A stretch of 33,005 nucleotides of DNA from Terrimonas sp. (GTDB lineage Bacteria > Bacteroidota > Bacteroidia > Chitinophagales > Chitinophagaceae), in assembly GCA_016125075.1 (NCBI GenBank), contig WGMO01000030.1:1-33005 (forward strand), written 5' to 3'. A program made the translations under genes and the position numbers. Shown one piece after another: positions 16,355 to 25,719 of this stretch; position 1 is the stretch's first letter, and every line of letters begins with the position of its first letter. Below the pieces are notes generated by a model that did no database searches, had not been told where the DNA came from, and saw only the letters and a list, made by a program, of their open reading frames with translations.

Positions 16355-16924
16355 ATGGCCAAAAAAAATCAAAAAATACTTTCCCCCGCAGCAAGCCAGT
16401 CATTGCTTCAGTTGCTGCAAACCCGTTTCGAGAAAAACAAGAACCGACATAAAGGACTTGCCTGGGAAAAAATACAGGCAAAACTTGAAGCCAACCCGGA
16501 AAAACTTTGGTCCATCCATGAAATGGAAAGTACCGGTGGCGAACCTGATGTTATTGGCCAGGATAAAAAGACCGGCACCTACCTTTTCTATGATTGTTCG
16601 CCGGAAAGCCCCGCCGGGCGAAGAAGTGTTTGTTATGATCCTGCCGCGCTGGCATCCAGAAAAGAATACAAACCTAAAAACAGTGCCGTGGGCATGGCGG
16701 CAGATATGGGAATTGAGATATTATCGGAGGATCAATACCGGGAACTGCAGCTACTGGGCGATTTCGATACCAAAACATCAAGCTGGGTGAACACACCCGC
16801 CGCCATCAGGAAATTAGGCGGCGCCCTGTTTTGTGACCGCCGCTATAATACCGTATTTGTTTACCATAATGGAGCTGAGTCGTATTATGCGGCCAGGGGG
16901 TTCCGGGGTATGATACGGGTATAG
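16355..16924 (+). CDS. DUF4256 family protein
   Basis: This 189-residue soluble protein matches the highly conserved DUF4256 pattern over its whole length: RFEKNKNRHKGLAWE, EMESTGGEPDVIG, FYDCSPESPAGRRSVCYD, RKEYKPKNSA, FDTKTSSWVNTP, LGGALFCDRRY and VYHNGAESYYAARGFRG. The family is uncharacterised. The conserved Cys, Asp, His and Tyr residues suggest an enzyme, but no reaction is known. The start at ATG 16355 gives a full-length member. It has no tight neighbours. Confidence 0.93.
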   Translation: MAKKNQKILSPAASQSLLQLLQTRFEKNKNRHKGLAWEKIQAKLEANPEKLWSIHEMESTGGEPDVIGQDKKTGTYLFYDCSPESPAGRRSVCYDPAALASRKEYKPKNSAVGMAADMGIEILSEDQYRELQLLGDFDTKTSSWVNTPAAIRKLGGALFCDRRYNTVFVYHNGAESYYAARGFRGMIRV

Positions 16925-16929
16925 AAAGT

Positions 16930-16950
16930 AAGATCAGGGATTTTGATCTT
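16930..16950 (+). terminator. Weak hairpin after the DUF4256 gene
   Basis: AAGATCA (16930-16936) pairs with TGATCTT (16944-16950) around a 7-base loop, just after the stop codon. No T-tract follows, so a termination role is uncertain. Confidence 0.28.
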
Positions 16951-17050
16951 GCCGTAAAAAAACCCAGCTGCACCCGCATGAAATGATCGTTTCCCTGAAA
17001 CAGTGACCCTTTTTTCAGCATCGTATTGACAGATCAAAATGTATGGAAAA

Positions 17051-17878
17051 ATGAAAAAGACAATTGTATGGCTATTGTTATTACCCAGCTTTTATGGTGT
17101 TGCACAGACCTCGTATGCCCTTGAAAAAAATATTTCGAATTACCCGGACTCGGTCCAAAAAAAAGATGCTTACCTGTCAAGCCAATGCAACCTTGATATC
17201 TACTATCCCAAAAACGGGAACAATTTTGCCACCATCATCTGGTTTCATGGGGGTGGTATTACCGGTGGAAAAAAAGAAATCCCCGCTGCGCTCCTGGAAA
17301 AAGGTTTTGCCGTTGTCGGGGTCGAATACCGGCTATCGCCAAAAGTGAAAGCGCCCCAATACATTGAAGATGCTGCCGCCGCTGTTGCCTGGGTATTCCG
17401 GCATATCAGCGATTATGGCGGGAATCCCAACCTTCTTGTAGTATCGGGCCATTCCGCGGGTGGATATTTGGGCATGATGATTACCCTTGATAAAAAGTAC
17501 CTGATGCATTATCAAATCGATGCCAACCGGATAGCAGCCCTCGTGCCCTTTAGCGGTCAGGCAATCACCCATTTCACGGTCAGGCAGGAACGCGGTATTA
17601 AACCTACCCAACCGATCATTGATGAATATGCCCCGCTTTTTTTTGTAAGGGCCGATACGCCTCCCATATTGTTAATTACCGGCGACCGGGAACTGGAATT
17701 ATATGGCCGTTATGAGGAAAATGCCTACCTCCTGCGAATGTTACAACTGAACGGCAATAAACGTTGCCGCCTCTACGAATTGCAGGGCTTTGACCACGGG
17801 AGTATGCCCGAACCGGCTTTCCCCCTGCTTATAAAAGAAGTGAAAAATATCACCAAAAATTTACAGCCGGGAAAATAA
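17051..17878 (+). CDS. Secreted alpha/beta hydrolase (carboxylesterase, Abhydrolase_3/BD-FAE-like)
   Basis: This 275-residue esterase-like protein has a signal peptide (MKKTIVWLLLLPSFYGVAQ). The oxyanion-hole motif HGGG is at 66-69, the nucleophile elbow GHSAG puts Ser at 135, the acid is probably D212 (ITGDREL) and the base H249 (GFDHGS). This is the hormone-sensitive-lipase / BD-FAE type that cleaves short acyl or feruloyl esters. Removal of acetyl or feruloyl groups from plant polymers would fit with the xylanase, but they are 10 kb apart and the link is speculative. An in-frame ATG at 17039 would add four residues; 17051 gives the better signal peptide. Confidence 0.88.
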   Translation: MKKTIVWLLLLPSFYGVAQTSYALEKNISNYPDSVQKKDAYLSSQCNLDIYYPKNGNNFATIIWFHGGGITGGKKEIPAALLEKGFAVVGVEYRLSPKVKAPQYIEDAAAAVAWVFRHISDYGGNPNLLVVSGHSAGGYLGMMITLDKKYLMHYQIDANRIAALVPFSGQAITHFTVRQERGIKPTQPIIDEYAPLFFVRADTPPILLITGDRELELYGRYEENAYLLRMLQLNGNKRCRLYELQGFDHGSMPEPAFPLLIKEVKNITKNLQPGK

Positions 17879-18167
17879 ACCCTCCGGGATCAGGATCATG
17901 TTCAACAAACGCTTATTACGATACCACATCGAAGGTGATCAATAAAAGGGTTTACACCCATTTGCAATTTACCAGCCGGAGCAGCACCACTTAGTTGGGG
18001 AAGATAGTTTCCAAGAAGTTGTCACCGCCTTTTCCGGTGACTGATATTTTCAGGAAAGAAATGAATCAGCTTTTTATGATTGTCATCATAGAAAACTGGC
18101 CATCCTTATGATACACGGTACAGGAGATTTGACATTTCGTATTCTCTAATTGTTCCTAATTTTAAAG

Positions 18168-18674
18168 ATGAAAAGCTTTTACCCCCTCATCGGTTTATCC
18201 CTGGCGGGACTCCTCGCCTGCCGGCAGCCCAACAATAATCAGCAACTGCAAAACAAAATTGACAGCCTGGAACAATTAGTAGCAAATCCATACAAACCGG
18301 GATTGGGCGAATTCATGTCGGGTATACAGGTACACCATGCCAAATTATGGTTTGCCGGGGAAAATCAGAATTGGGCTTTAGCCGACTTTGAGATCAATGA
18401 GATCCGGGAAGCTCTGGAGGACATCAGGGCGTATTGCTCCGACAGGCCCGAGACAAAGGAAATATCCATGGCCGACCAGCCGCTCGACAGCCTCAGCAAA
18501 GCGATCAGCGATAAGGACCTCAAACGGTTTACAAGCAGTTTCAAATTCCTCACGCTTACCTGTAATCGCTGCCATACCGCTACGCAGCATGCGTTTAATA
18601 TCATCACGTTGCCCACCACGCCCCCTTTCAGTAACCAGTCATTCAACATATCGGGCGATGGGTCTAACCATTAG
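18168..18674 (+). CDS. Lipoprotein with C-terminal CxxCH, class-II cytochrome-like
   Basis: This 168-residue lipoprotein (lipobox LLAC, Cys18) continues with a Gln/Asn-rich linker and a short coiled-coil-like stretch (about 25-38). The main part is helical (GEFMSGIQVHHAKLWFAG, NWALADFEINEIREALEDI). A single heme-c attachment motif CNRCH is at 132-136, near the C-terminus. One CxxCH at the end of a helical domain is the arrangement of cytochrome c'/c-556 (class II), so I infer a membrane-anchored periplasmic electron carrier or heme sensor. Met50, His56 and His57 are candidate sixth ligands. ATG 18168 fits the signal peptide better than ATG 18150. Confidence 0.7.
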   Translation: MKSFYPLIGLSLAGLLACRQPNNNQQLQNKIDSLEQLVANPYKPGLGEFMSGIQVHHAKLWFAGENQNWALADFEINEIREALEDIRAYCSDRPETKEISMADQPLDSLSKAISDKDLKRFTSSFKFLTLTCNRCHTATQHAFNIITLPTTPPFSNQSFNISGDGSNH

Positions 18675-18887
18675 CAAATCCCTATTCTTGCAAAGAGGGA
18701 ACGGGCAATGATATATTGCCGGATCTGCTCCAAAAAAGCAGGCGCCATCAGCGCATTCAGACTGCTGCCAGGAACCCGGCCAGGCAGGAACCATAAAAAG
18801 ATTAACTTCAGGTTGCATTATCCTAAAAAAAATGGCCGAGAGTTTCATCATTGTTCAATACCCCAATTGATTAACAAAACTGATCGT

Positions 18888-19325
18888 ATGCATTTTAAAT
18901 TCCTATTGTTGTCAATGTTGCTTTCCCTTCAACTCTTTGCACAGGAAAATAAGGATTCGTTATCCATTGTCCGGGTACTCAGGGAGGATTATAAAACCAT
19001 GGTGACCCATGATATCAGGAAACATATGGGTTTCTGTACAGACAAATACACACTGATTGAAAACGGTGAGATCTGGAACATGGCCCGGGAAGCAGAAGGG
19101 TACCGGAAAGATGCCGGCAGGGTGCTGGAAAGGAAGGATGACTTTCATTTCAGGTTCATCAGGATCTATGGAGAAACAGCCTATGCCGTATATAACCTGC
19201 AATCCGTCATCACGGAAAACGGCATTACCACCCATAAAAACTGGAACGAGAGTGTGATCTTCAGGAAACTGGATGGGCAATGGAAGATCGAGCTGATCCA
19301 TTCCACCCCGATCAGGATTGAATAG
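18888..19325 (+). CDS. Secreted NTF2-like (DUF4440-type) protein
   Basis: This 145-residue protein has a cleavable signal peptide (MHFKFLLLSMLLSLQLFAQ, cleavage near residue 18). The mature domain has the NTF2-like rhythm: an N-terminal helix (VRVLREDYKTMVTHD), then FCTDKYTLIENGEIWN, and long strands ending SVIFRKLDGQWKIELIHSTPI, the typical last strand of DUF4440/SnoaL-like proteins. The reaction, if any, is unknown. The frame is open 60 codons further upstream, but the signal peptide fixes the start at 18888. Confidence 0.75.
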   Translation: MHFKFLLLSMLLSLQLFAQENKDSLSIVRVLREDYKTMVTHDIRKHMGFCTDKYTLIENGEIWNMAREAEGYRKDAGRVLERKDDFHFRFIRIYGETAYAVYNLQSVITENGITTHKNWNESVIFRKLDGQWKIELIHSTPIRIE

Positions 19326-19400
19326 TCAAACCCTTTCCTAACCATGAATTGATCCCACCCATCAATAACTCATCGACAAATCAACATCAATCAAGCTTAT

Positions 19401-20099
19401 ATGAACCAAAAAGATACAAGATGGCAGCGTTTTAACTTAATGCTTGTTTTTTTCTTCCTGGTCCTGCGGGCCCCGGCACAGGTCATGGTACACGAAGAAC
19501 CCCGGCACCATCCTGTTTTTCAAAACAAGCAAATCCGGATCCTCGATGTACTGATACCGCCGGGCGACACTTCGCTGTACCACCTGCACCATACCCCATC
19601 GGTATTTATTTTTCTGAGCAGCACAACAGTGGGTTCGCAATTAAAAGATGCGGCCCCGACTTCAAGCACAACCGTGAATGGCAGGCTCCTTTTTGAAGAC
19701 CTGGCAGCCCCGCATTTGCGGGTGCACAGGGTCTGGAACATGGATACGGTCAACCTGCATGTACTGGATGTTGAACTCATTTCAAATGACCAGGGTTTTA
19801 TCATGGAACCCTTATCGCATACGGGTTTAGCATTGGCGATAGACACTGCATGGGTAAGGGTATATACACTTAAACTGGAAAAAGGTGAACAGTTCATCCT
19901 GAACAATAATACCCGCACCCTGTTAGCCATAACTCTGGATTCCGGATTGATCAATACCCAAAAAGCCAAAAAGGGGGCCGCCTTAAAAAAAATGGTACCG
20001 GGTAATTTCTTTGAAATAAAAGGGAATGGAACATTTTATCTCAAAAACGCAGGCAGCGAGGCCGTTCAATTTGCCCTGCTCGAAATGCCCAGGCAATAA
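19401..20099 (+). CDS. Secreted cupin-like protein
   Basis: This 232-residue protein has a signal peptide (about 1-26, ending APA-Q). Residues about 45-75 (RILDVLIPPGDTSLYHLHHTPSVFIFLS) look like a cupin first motif with the metal-binding pattern H-x-H-H preceded by PPGDTS. The second half (VYTLKLEKGEQFILNNNT..., MVPGNFFEIKGNGTFYLKN) looks like a degenerate second cupin-type barrel without His ligands. A bicupin periplasmic protein is therefore likely; its ligand and activity are not known. It stands after the NTF2-like gene (75 bp gap). Confidence 0.65.
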   Translation: MNQKDTRWQRFNLMLVFFFLVLRAPAQVMVHEEPRHHPVFQNKQIRILDVLIPPGDTSLYHLHHTPSVFIFLSSTTVGSQLKDAAPTSSTTVNGRLLFEDLAAPHLRVHRVWNMDTVNLHVLDVELISNDQGFIMEPLSHTGLALAIDTAWVRVYTLKLEKGEQFILNNNTRTLLAITLDSGLINTQKAKKGAALKKMVPGNFFEIKGNGTFYLKNAGSEAVQFALLEMPRQ

Positions 20100-20293
20100 T
20101 CAAAGCTGAGCTTTTCCGCCGGCTGCAAGGGGTTCCTAAGAAAACAGAAAAATTATCCCCCCCAGCAGATGATACAGGCAGGATCCAAATTAGGGTTCAA
20201 CATCAGATATCATAAATATATTCCTAACTTGAGTAGCCAAAGGCCTCTAAGAAAATAATTAGGGCAACCGTATTTTTTACCCCAAATTAAGAT

Positions 20294-22270
20294 ATGAAAT
20301 CCCTCTGTTTAATCAACATTACGCTTTTTTGTTATTGTAACGTCTTCGCCCAGGTTAAGGGTATGGGTGAAGTGGTATATGACCCGCATGAACTCTTTAC
20401 ACAGGAATTTCATCTTCCGGCCGGAAATGCATTTCGTTCTGCGAAAGGGGTACCCGGACCCCTGTATTGGCAAAATAAGAGCAGTTACCTGATCCATGCT
20501 ACCCTCAGTGAAAAGGATACCTCCCTGTCAGGTGATGTGACGATCACGTATACCAATAACAGTCCGGACCCCTTGGAATATGTATGGCTCCAGTTAGACC
20601 AGAACATCTTCAATCCCAGTTCAAGATCGGTTGCTGCGACCCGGTACCCCGGCGATTATTTTGCCGTGCTCGGCAACCCGGAGGGTGGCTATACCATTCA
20701 ATCAGTTTCGGTTACCCAACACGGTAAGACCTATACTGCCCAGCCTGTGATCACTGATACCCGGATGCAGCTCCGTCTCCGGCAACCCATGATGCCGAAA
20801 GGGGACCGGATCTCTATAAAAATGAATTTTCGTTTTATCATTCCCCGGGATGGTGCCGGCCGTTTTGGAAGACAGTACACGCAAAACGGTGTCATTTATC
20901 AAATTGCCCAATGGTATCCCCGCATGTGTGTATATGATGACGTGGAAGGTTGGAACACACTTCCCTATATGGGGCTGGGTGAATTTTATTGTGACTATGG
21001 ACATTATGATTATTATATCACGGCGCCTGCAGCGATGATCGTATATGGATCGGGGGATCTCCAAAACCCCACAGAAGTGTTGACGCCTACCACCCTGAAA
21101 AGGCTGGCGAAGGCTGCCGGCAGTGATACGACCGTTACCATTATCGGAGCAGAGGAAGCGATGCTGGCCTCTACCCGGCCCGCCGGCAAAGAAAACCTGA
21201 CCTGGCATTTTTCCATGGAGAACAGCAGGGATGTGGGCTGGGTTGCCGGCAAAGGGATGATCTGGGATGCGGCAAAGATCAACCTCCCTTCGGGCCGCAA
21301 AGCCATGGCCATGTCAGCTTACCCGCTGGAAAGCAGGGGTGATACTGCCTGGAGCCGTTCGACAGAATACCTCAAGGCCAGTATAGAGATCTATTCTAAA
21401 AATTTTTATGAATATCCCTGGAACAATGCGGTCAGCAGTGCCGGTATTACCGGTGGTATGGAATACCCCGGTATGATCTTTAATAATTATAAGGAGACGC
21501 GGGCCAGCTTATGGTTTTTGATATCGCATGAAATCGGCCATAACTGGTACCCCATGATCGTGGGCAGCAATGAAAGAAGGTATATGTGGCAGGATGAAGG
21601 TTTCAATACCTATATCAACTTTATCGCCAACGACCTGTTCCATCATGGCGAATATGCTGAAGATCCGTCCTACCATGACAAAGACTTTTTTGCTTCCCGC
21701 GACTATATGCAATTTATGCAGTACAAAGACCCGCTGATGGCGGTTTCGGATGCCATGGATGAATCCGAACATTTCCAGTTTTATGGCAAAACCGCTTATG
21801 GCCTGAACCTGCTCCGGACCGTAGTAGTGGGTAAGGAACGGTTTGATTATGCCTTCCGGAAATATACCGAAGCCTGGGCCTTTAAACACCCGACACCCTA
21901 CGACTTTTTCCATTGTATCAACAATGCCGCAGGAGAAGACCTGAACTGGTTTTGGAAAGAATGGTTTTTTACAACCTGGAAACTGGACCAGTCGGTTACT
22001 CATGTCAGTTATATAGATGATGACCCCGCAAAAGGTGCCCTGATCACCCTCACGAATAATGGCAAAATGATCTTACCGGTCATTGTAAAAGTTATTGAAC
22101 ACGGCGGGCATGCCTCCACGGTTCAGCTGCCGGTTGAAATATGGCAAAGAGGCGGCACCTGGACTTTCAAATACCCTTCGAAAAACAAGATTGCCACCAT
22201 CCTCCTGGACCCGGAAAACCAGTTACCGGATATGGACAGGGGCAATAATCTGTGGAAGGAATCCGAATAA
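20294..22270 (+). CDS. M1 family metallopeptidase (aminopeptidase N-like), secreted
   Basis: This 658-residue secreted protein has a signal peptide (about 1-19, ending VFA-Q) and an N-terminal beta-sandwich (about 60-250; YLIHATLSEKDTSLSGDVTITYTN is the typical first strand pair). The catalytic domain has the zinc site HEIGHNW (H412, E413, H416) and WQDEGFN with E435 as third ligand. GGMEYPGM at 387-394 takes the place of the GxMEN exopeptidase motif. The usual C-terminal helical domain of aminopeptidase N is largely absent, as in short Bacteroidota M1 proteins. It probably trims peptides in the periplasm. It is followed 71 bp later by a RibD-C-type gene. Confidence 0.93.
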   Translation: MKSLCLINITLFCYCNVFAQVKGMGEVVYDPHELFTQEFHLPAGNAFRSAKGVPGPLYWQNKSSYLIHATLSEKDTSLSGDVTITYTNNSPDPLEYVWLQLDQNIFNPSSRSVAATRYPGDYFAVLGNPEGGYTIQSVSVTQHGKTYTAQPVITDTRMQLRLRQPMMPKGDRISIKMNFRFIIPRDGAGRFGRQYTQNGVIYQIAQWYPRMCVYDDVEGWNTLPYMGLGEFYCDYGHYDYYITAPAAMIVYGSGDLQNPTEVLTPTTLKRLAKAAGSDTTVTIIGAEEAMLASTRPAGKENLTWHFSMENSRDVGWVAGKGMIWDAAKINLPSGRKAMAMSAYPLESRGDTAWSRSTEYLKASIEIYSKNFYEYPWNNAVSSAGITGGMEYPGMIFNNYKETRASLWFLISHEIGHNWYPMIVGSNERRYMWQDEGFNTYINFIANDLFHHGEYAEDPSYHDKDFFASRDYMQFMQYKDPLMAVSDAMDESEHFQFYGKTAYGLNLLRTVVVGKERFDYAFRKYTEAWAFKHPTPYDFFHCINNAAGEDLNWFWKEWFFTTWKLDQSVTHVSYIDDDPAKGALITLTNNGKMILPVIVKVIEHGGHASTVQLPVEIWQRGGTWTFKYPSKNKIATILLDPENQLPDMDRGNNLWKESE

Positions 22271-22341
22271 AAGGTTTTTACTACAGTAAAGAATGGTACC
22301 GTTTCCTGTTAGCACGGTTTTCATTATTAAAAAATAAAGAA

Positions 22342-22908
22342 ATGAAGAAACTAATATTTTCCATGCACCTTTCGCTCGACGGTTTTGTAGCCGGGCCGAA
22401 TGGGGAGATGGACTGGATCCGGGTAGATGAAGAGATCTTTGATTTCGTTGGAAAACTGACCGCTCAAGCTGATACGGCCTTATATGGCCGGCGCACTTAC
22501 GAAATGATGCAAGCCTATTGGCCAGGGGCGGGGGAAGCACCCGATGCCTCAAAACACGACAAAGAACACTCCGCCTGGTATAATAATGTAACAAAGATTG
22601 TTTTGTCGCATACCCTAAAAGCCGAAGGCCTGGAGAAAACCAGGGTGCTGGCCGGCCATCTTTCCGAACATATCGGTTCGCTGAAAATAGGCCCCGGTAA
22701 AGATATCCTGGTATTTGGCAGTCCCGGCGCCATTCAATCCTTATTCAGGGAAAAGCTGGTGGATGAATACTGGTTATTTGTCAATCCCGTAATCCTGGGA
22801 GCAGGCATTTCACTTTTCAAGGATACCGGTACCAGGATCAGTATGGAATTCATCAGCGCGCAAACATTTTCCTGTGGGGTGATTGCCCTTCATTACAAGG
22901 TTAAATAA
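22342..22908 (+). CDS. Dihydrofolate reductase family protein (RibD C-terminal domain)
   Basis: This 188-residue cytoplasmic protein has the family hallmarks: KLIFSMHLSLDGFVAGPNGE, then TALYGRRTYEMMQAYWP, KIVLSHTLKAEGLEKT, ILVFGSPGAIQSLFREKLVD, and WLFVNPVILGAGISLF. It is probably an NAD(P)H-dependent reductase of unknown substrate. It is a distant homologue of the protein at 3478-4101 and closer to the canonical form of the family. Start ATG 22342 was chosen because the preceding codons are not conserved-looking. The M20 peptidase gene follows after 31 bp. Confidence 0.93.
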   Translation: MKKLIFSMHLSLDGFVAGPNGEMDWIRVDEEIFDFVGKLTAQADTALYGRRTYEMMQAYWPGAGEAPDASKHDKEHSAWYNNVTKIVLSHTLKAEGLEKTRVLAGHLSEHIGSLKIGPGKDILVFGSPGAIQSLFREKLVDEYWLFVNPVILGAGISLFKDTGTRISMEFISAQTFSCGVIALHYKVK

Positions 22909-22939
22909 TCATGGCTTCATCTGTTTAAAAAAAATTTAC

Positions 22940-24475
22940 ATGCGCAAATGTCTTCTGTTTATCCTGTCTGAAATTTTTATGCTGGCTTCAGTTTCCGCAC
23001 AATCAACAGCAACATCTGTCATCAGCCGGTATATCCTTCAAAACGAAATTCCAATTGTGCATGAATATGCCGGTTTCCTGAAACTGCCCAATGTGGCAGC
23101 AGAAAGTATCGGCCTGCAAAATAACAGGTCCTATATCATGGACATGATGAAGAAAAAAGGGATCGGCAATATCCTACTGCTCAGTCCGCTTACCCCGGGG
23201 GCGCCTGCTGCTGTTTACGGGGAAGTGATTGTTCCCGGTGCCCGGCACACCCTTATCTTTTATGCCCATTATGACGGGCAACCAGTTAACCCGGCCCAAT
23301 GGGCCCCGGGGCTTTCGCCCTTTCAACCCCTGCTTTTCACAAAATCACTGGAAAAGGGTGGTAACCCAATTCCCTACCCGGTGGAAGGGAATTACAACAG
23401 GGACTGGAGGATCTATGCCCGTGGCGCTTCTGACGATAAGGCGGGGATTGATGCCATTCTGAATGCCTATGATGCGATCCAAAAAAGCGGATTGACGCCC
23501 GGTTGCAACCTTAAATTCTTTTTCGAAGGAGAAGAGGAAAAAGGTTCGACCCACCTGGATGAGATATTGGAAAAATACAAAACACTGTTACAGTCTGATC
23601 TTTTTATTATTTGCGATGGTCCCGTTCACCAATCCGGACTTCAGCAAATCGCATTTGGTGTAAGGGGTGATACCCGTCTTGATCTTACGGTATATGCAGC
23701 AAAACGTCACCTGCACAGTGGTCATTACGGCAACTGGGCTCCCAATCCTGCCATGATGCTGGCAGCATTATTGGCGTCGATGAAAGACGAAAACGGGAAA
23801 GTGACCATCAAAGGATTCTATGATGATGTCACGCCTTTAAGTAATCCTGAAAAAAAAGCGCTGAAAGAGGTACCTGTTGTTGATGAAGAGTTGAAAAAAG
23901 AACTGGGTTTGCGGGCTGCAGAAATGAAAGGGGTATCGTTGAGTGAAGCCATCAACCTGCCTTCTTTGAACATCAATGGTATGCAAAGCGGCAATGTGGG
24001 CAAACTGGCATCCAACCAGATACCGACCTATGCAACCGCGGTACTGGACCTGCGACTGGTATTGGGCAATGACTGGAAAAGACAGCAACAGAAAGTCATC
24101 GATCATATCCGATCAAAAGGTTACCATGTCATCGACCACGAACCGACCGATGCTGAAAGAGAGCAATATGAAAAGATCATCAAGGTCGTTGCTTCAGCAG
24201 ACAGTTATAATGCGCAACGTACTGCTATGGACCTGCCGATCATACAAAAAGTGATTGCTGCGGTCCGGTCCACCACAGAAAAACCGGTTGTATTGCAACC
24301 CACCCTGGGAGGCAGCCTGCCCCTGTTCCTGTTTGAGCAACACCTGGGGGCAAAGACCATCACGATCCCCATTGCCAATTATGACAATAACCAGCATGGG
24401 GAAAATGAAAATATCCGTATTGGGAACCTCTTTGATGGCATTTCGATCATGGCGGCCGTGATGATGATCCAATAA
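22940..24475 (+). CDS. Secreted M20 family metallopeptidase
   Basis: This 511-residue protein has a signal peptide (MRKCLLFILSEIFMLASVSA). The di-zinc catalytic layout of M20 peptidases is complete: YAHYDGQP with H110 and catalytic D112, GASDDKAG with bridging D165, FEGEEEKGS with catalytic Glu at about 198-199, D226 (CDGP), and a last His in the NQHGENE segment. A lid/dimerisation domain is inserted at about 235-400 (HSGHYGNWAPNP). M20 family relatives are dipeptidases and carboxypeptidases; a secreted dipeptidase-like role fits with the M1 aminopeptidase gene just upstream. ATG 22940 is fixed by the signal peptide. Confidence 0.93.
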   Translation: MRKCLLFILSEIFMLASVSAQSTATSVISRYILQNEIPIVHEYAGFLKLPNVAAESIGLQNNRSYIMDMMKKKGIGNILLLSPLTPGAPAAVYGEVIVPGARHTLIFYAHYDGQPVNPAQWAPGLSPFQPLLFTKSLEKGGNPIPYPVEGNYNRDWRIYARGASDDKAGIDAILNAYDAIQKSGLTPGCNLKFFFEGEEEKGSTHLDEILEKYKTLLQSDLFIICDGPVHQSGLQQIAFGVRGDTRLDLTVYAAKRHLHSGHYGNWAPNPAMMLAALLASMKDENGKVTIKGFYDDVTPLSNPEKKALKEVPVVDEELKKELGLRAAEMKGVSLSEAINLPSLNINGMQSGNVGKLASNQIPTYATAVLDLRLVLGNDWKRQQQKVIDHIRSKGYHVIDHEPTDAEREQYEKIIKVVASADSYNAQRTAMDLPIIQKVIAAVRSTTEKPVVLQPTLGGSLPLFLFEQHLGAKTITIPIANYDNNQHGENENIRIGNLFDGISIMAAVMMIQ

Positions 24476-24487
24476 ATTTTACGGTAA

Positions 24488-24507
24488 ATCCGGTATTGCG
24501 ACCGGAT
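24488..24507 (+). terminator. Hairpin after the M20 peptidase gene
   Basis: ATCCGGT (24488-24494) and ACCGGAT (24501-24507) form a perfect 7-bp stem with a 6-base loop, 13 bp past the stop codon. There is no T-tract, so it may end or stabilise the transcript by another route. Confidence 0.35.
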
Positions 24508-24673
24508 CAAACAACAGCCATGTTGAGGGATATCCTTTGCCCCTATTTCCAGATCATGGTGTAGAGTTGAAAAATGTAAAAGAAATACTAAAAGAATTCC
24601 GGCACACAAGATATTCCTACAATAATCGTTGATTACTGTCCCCCTCTTTCTTAACCAATAACCCACCAGGAAC

Positions 24674-25525
24674 ATGAAATTTATTTCCCTTTTATTTTCA
24701 GTATCTATCTTATTATTCATGTGCAGCTGCAGGAGCAAGCCTTCCCTAGAATACCTCAAACAGTTGTCCGCTACAGAAACCTACCCGGATGACATTTTCC
24801 TGGACACTGTATCCGATAAGAAAGCAATGGTCATCGTTGCCCATGATGATGATAACTGTGCCATGTCGGGCACCCTTGAGAAATTAAAAGCCGGCGGATG
24901 GAAAATCCTGCAACTTGATTTTGTTACTCATCAACCCGCAACGGGAAACGAGCTCATCGTTGAAGACGGCCTTTACAGGTTAGGGCTCGACACCATGCAA
25001 TATCCCTATGTACCGATCACCCGGGAACAGATGGAAAAAGAATTCTTACGGGAGAAGATCACCCATGCCCTGCTGGACAAGGTCAATCGTTTTCAGCCTG
25101 CCGTGATCCTGACCCTTGACAATGAAATGGGCGGGTATGGCCACCCGGAGCATATTTTTATCAGCCAGCTGGTATTGGACCTGTTCAGGGAACAAAAGAT
25201 CCATCCGCAAAAAATTTATCAATCCGTTTTTACCAACCACATGGAAAGGGAAATCGTGGATACCTGGTTATATAACAGGATGAAAAAATATAATTACCCC
25301 AATCCTACCCAAATCGCCAAAAATCTATACCAGATCGAAGGGATGCCCGATCCCACTGTACAGATCAATATCAGTCCTTATGCTGCTGCTAAAATGGCCT
25401 ACCTGCGGGGATATCCCGAAAGTGTTAGAAAAAACCTGAGGAAGTTCATCCCCTATTATGAAGATTTTGATTCAAAAACCTATTTCTCCATCTTTGACCG
25501 GGAGTTCTTCAGGGTCATTGATTAG
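24674..25525 (+). CDS. PIG-L family deacetylase-like lipoprotein
   Basis: This 283-residue lipoprotein (Cys19 after FMCS) contains the zinc-hydrolase fold of the PIG-L/LmbE family, which removes N-acetyl groups from GlcNAc derivatives. The first metal motif VIVAHDDDNCAMSGTL (53-68) corresponds to AHPDDE, with Pro replaced by Asp58 and Glu by Asn61. H57 and D59/D60 are kept. The second motif GYGHPEHIF keeps H157 and H160, as in the usual HPDH. Surface or periplasmic location distinguishes it from the cytoplasmic BshB/MshB enzymes. The substrate is unknown; a sugar amide in the envelope is a guess. Confidence 0.85.
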   Translation: MKFISLLFSVSILLFMCSCRSKPSLEYLKQLSATETYPDDIFLDTVSDKKAMVIVAHDDDNCAMSGTLEKLKAGGWKILQLDFVTHQPATGNELIVEDGLYRLGLDTMQYPYVPITREQMEKEFLREKITHALLDKVNRFQPAVILTLDNEMGGYGHPEHIFISQLVLDLFREQKIHPQKIYQSVFTNHMEREIVDTWLYNRMKKYNYPNPTQIAKNLYQIEGMPDPTVQINISPYAAAKMAYLRGYPESVRKNLRKFIPYYEDFDSKTYFSIFDREFFRVID

Positions 25526-25719
25526 AAATTGTCAGGGATTTATTGCATGAATCCTGCCAGTTCATGAAGAATAGGACCCGCAGCATATAGAACATCCGCC
25601 TGTCCCAATGTATTGTCAGATCCTGCCGTTATTGTATGTACTTTAAATTATTTTTATACCTTAACAATCCATTATCTCACTAGATCCAAACAGTAATCCT
25701 TAAACAAATTCAGCGAATC

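Noticed and set aside
16206-16481. 91-codon open frame on the minus strand
   Set aside because: It overlaps the start of the well-conserved DUF4256 gene and has no family pattern.
20102-20115. AAAGC-TGA-GCTTT hairpin after the cupin-like gene
   Set aside because: A 5-bp stem with a 3-base loop and a weak T-run is too little to call a terminator.
20702-21208. 168-codon open frame on the minus strand
   Set aside because: It is fully antisense to the M1 peptidase gene, which is a clear full-length family member.
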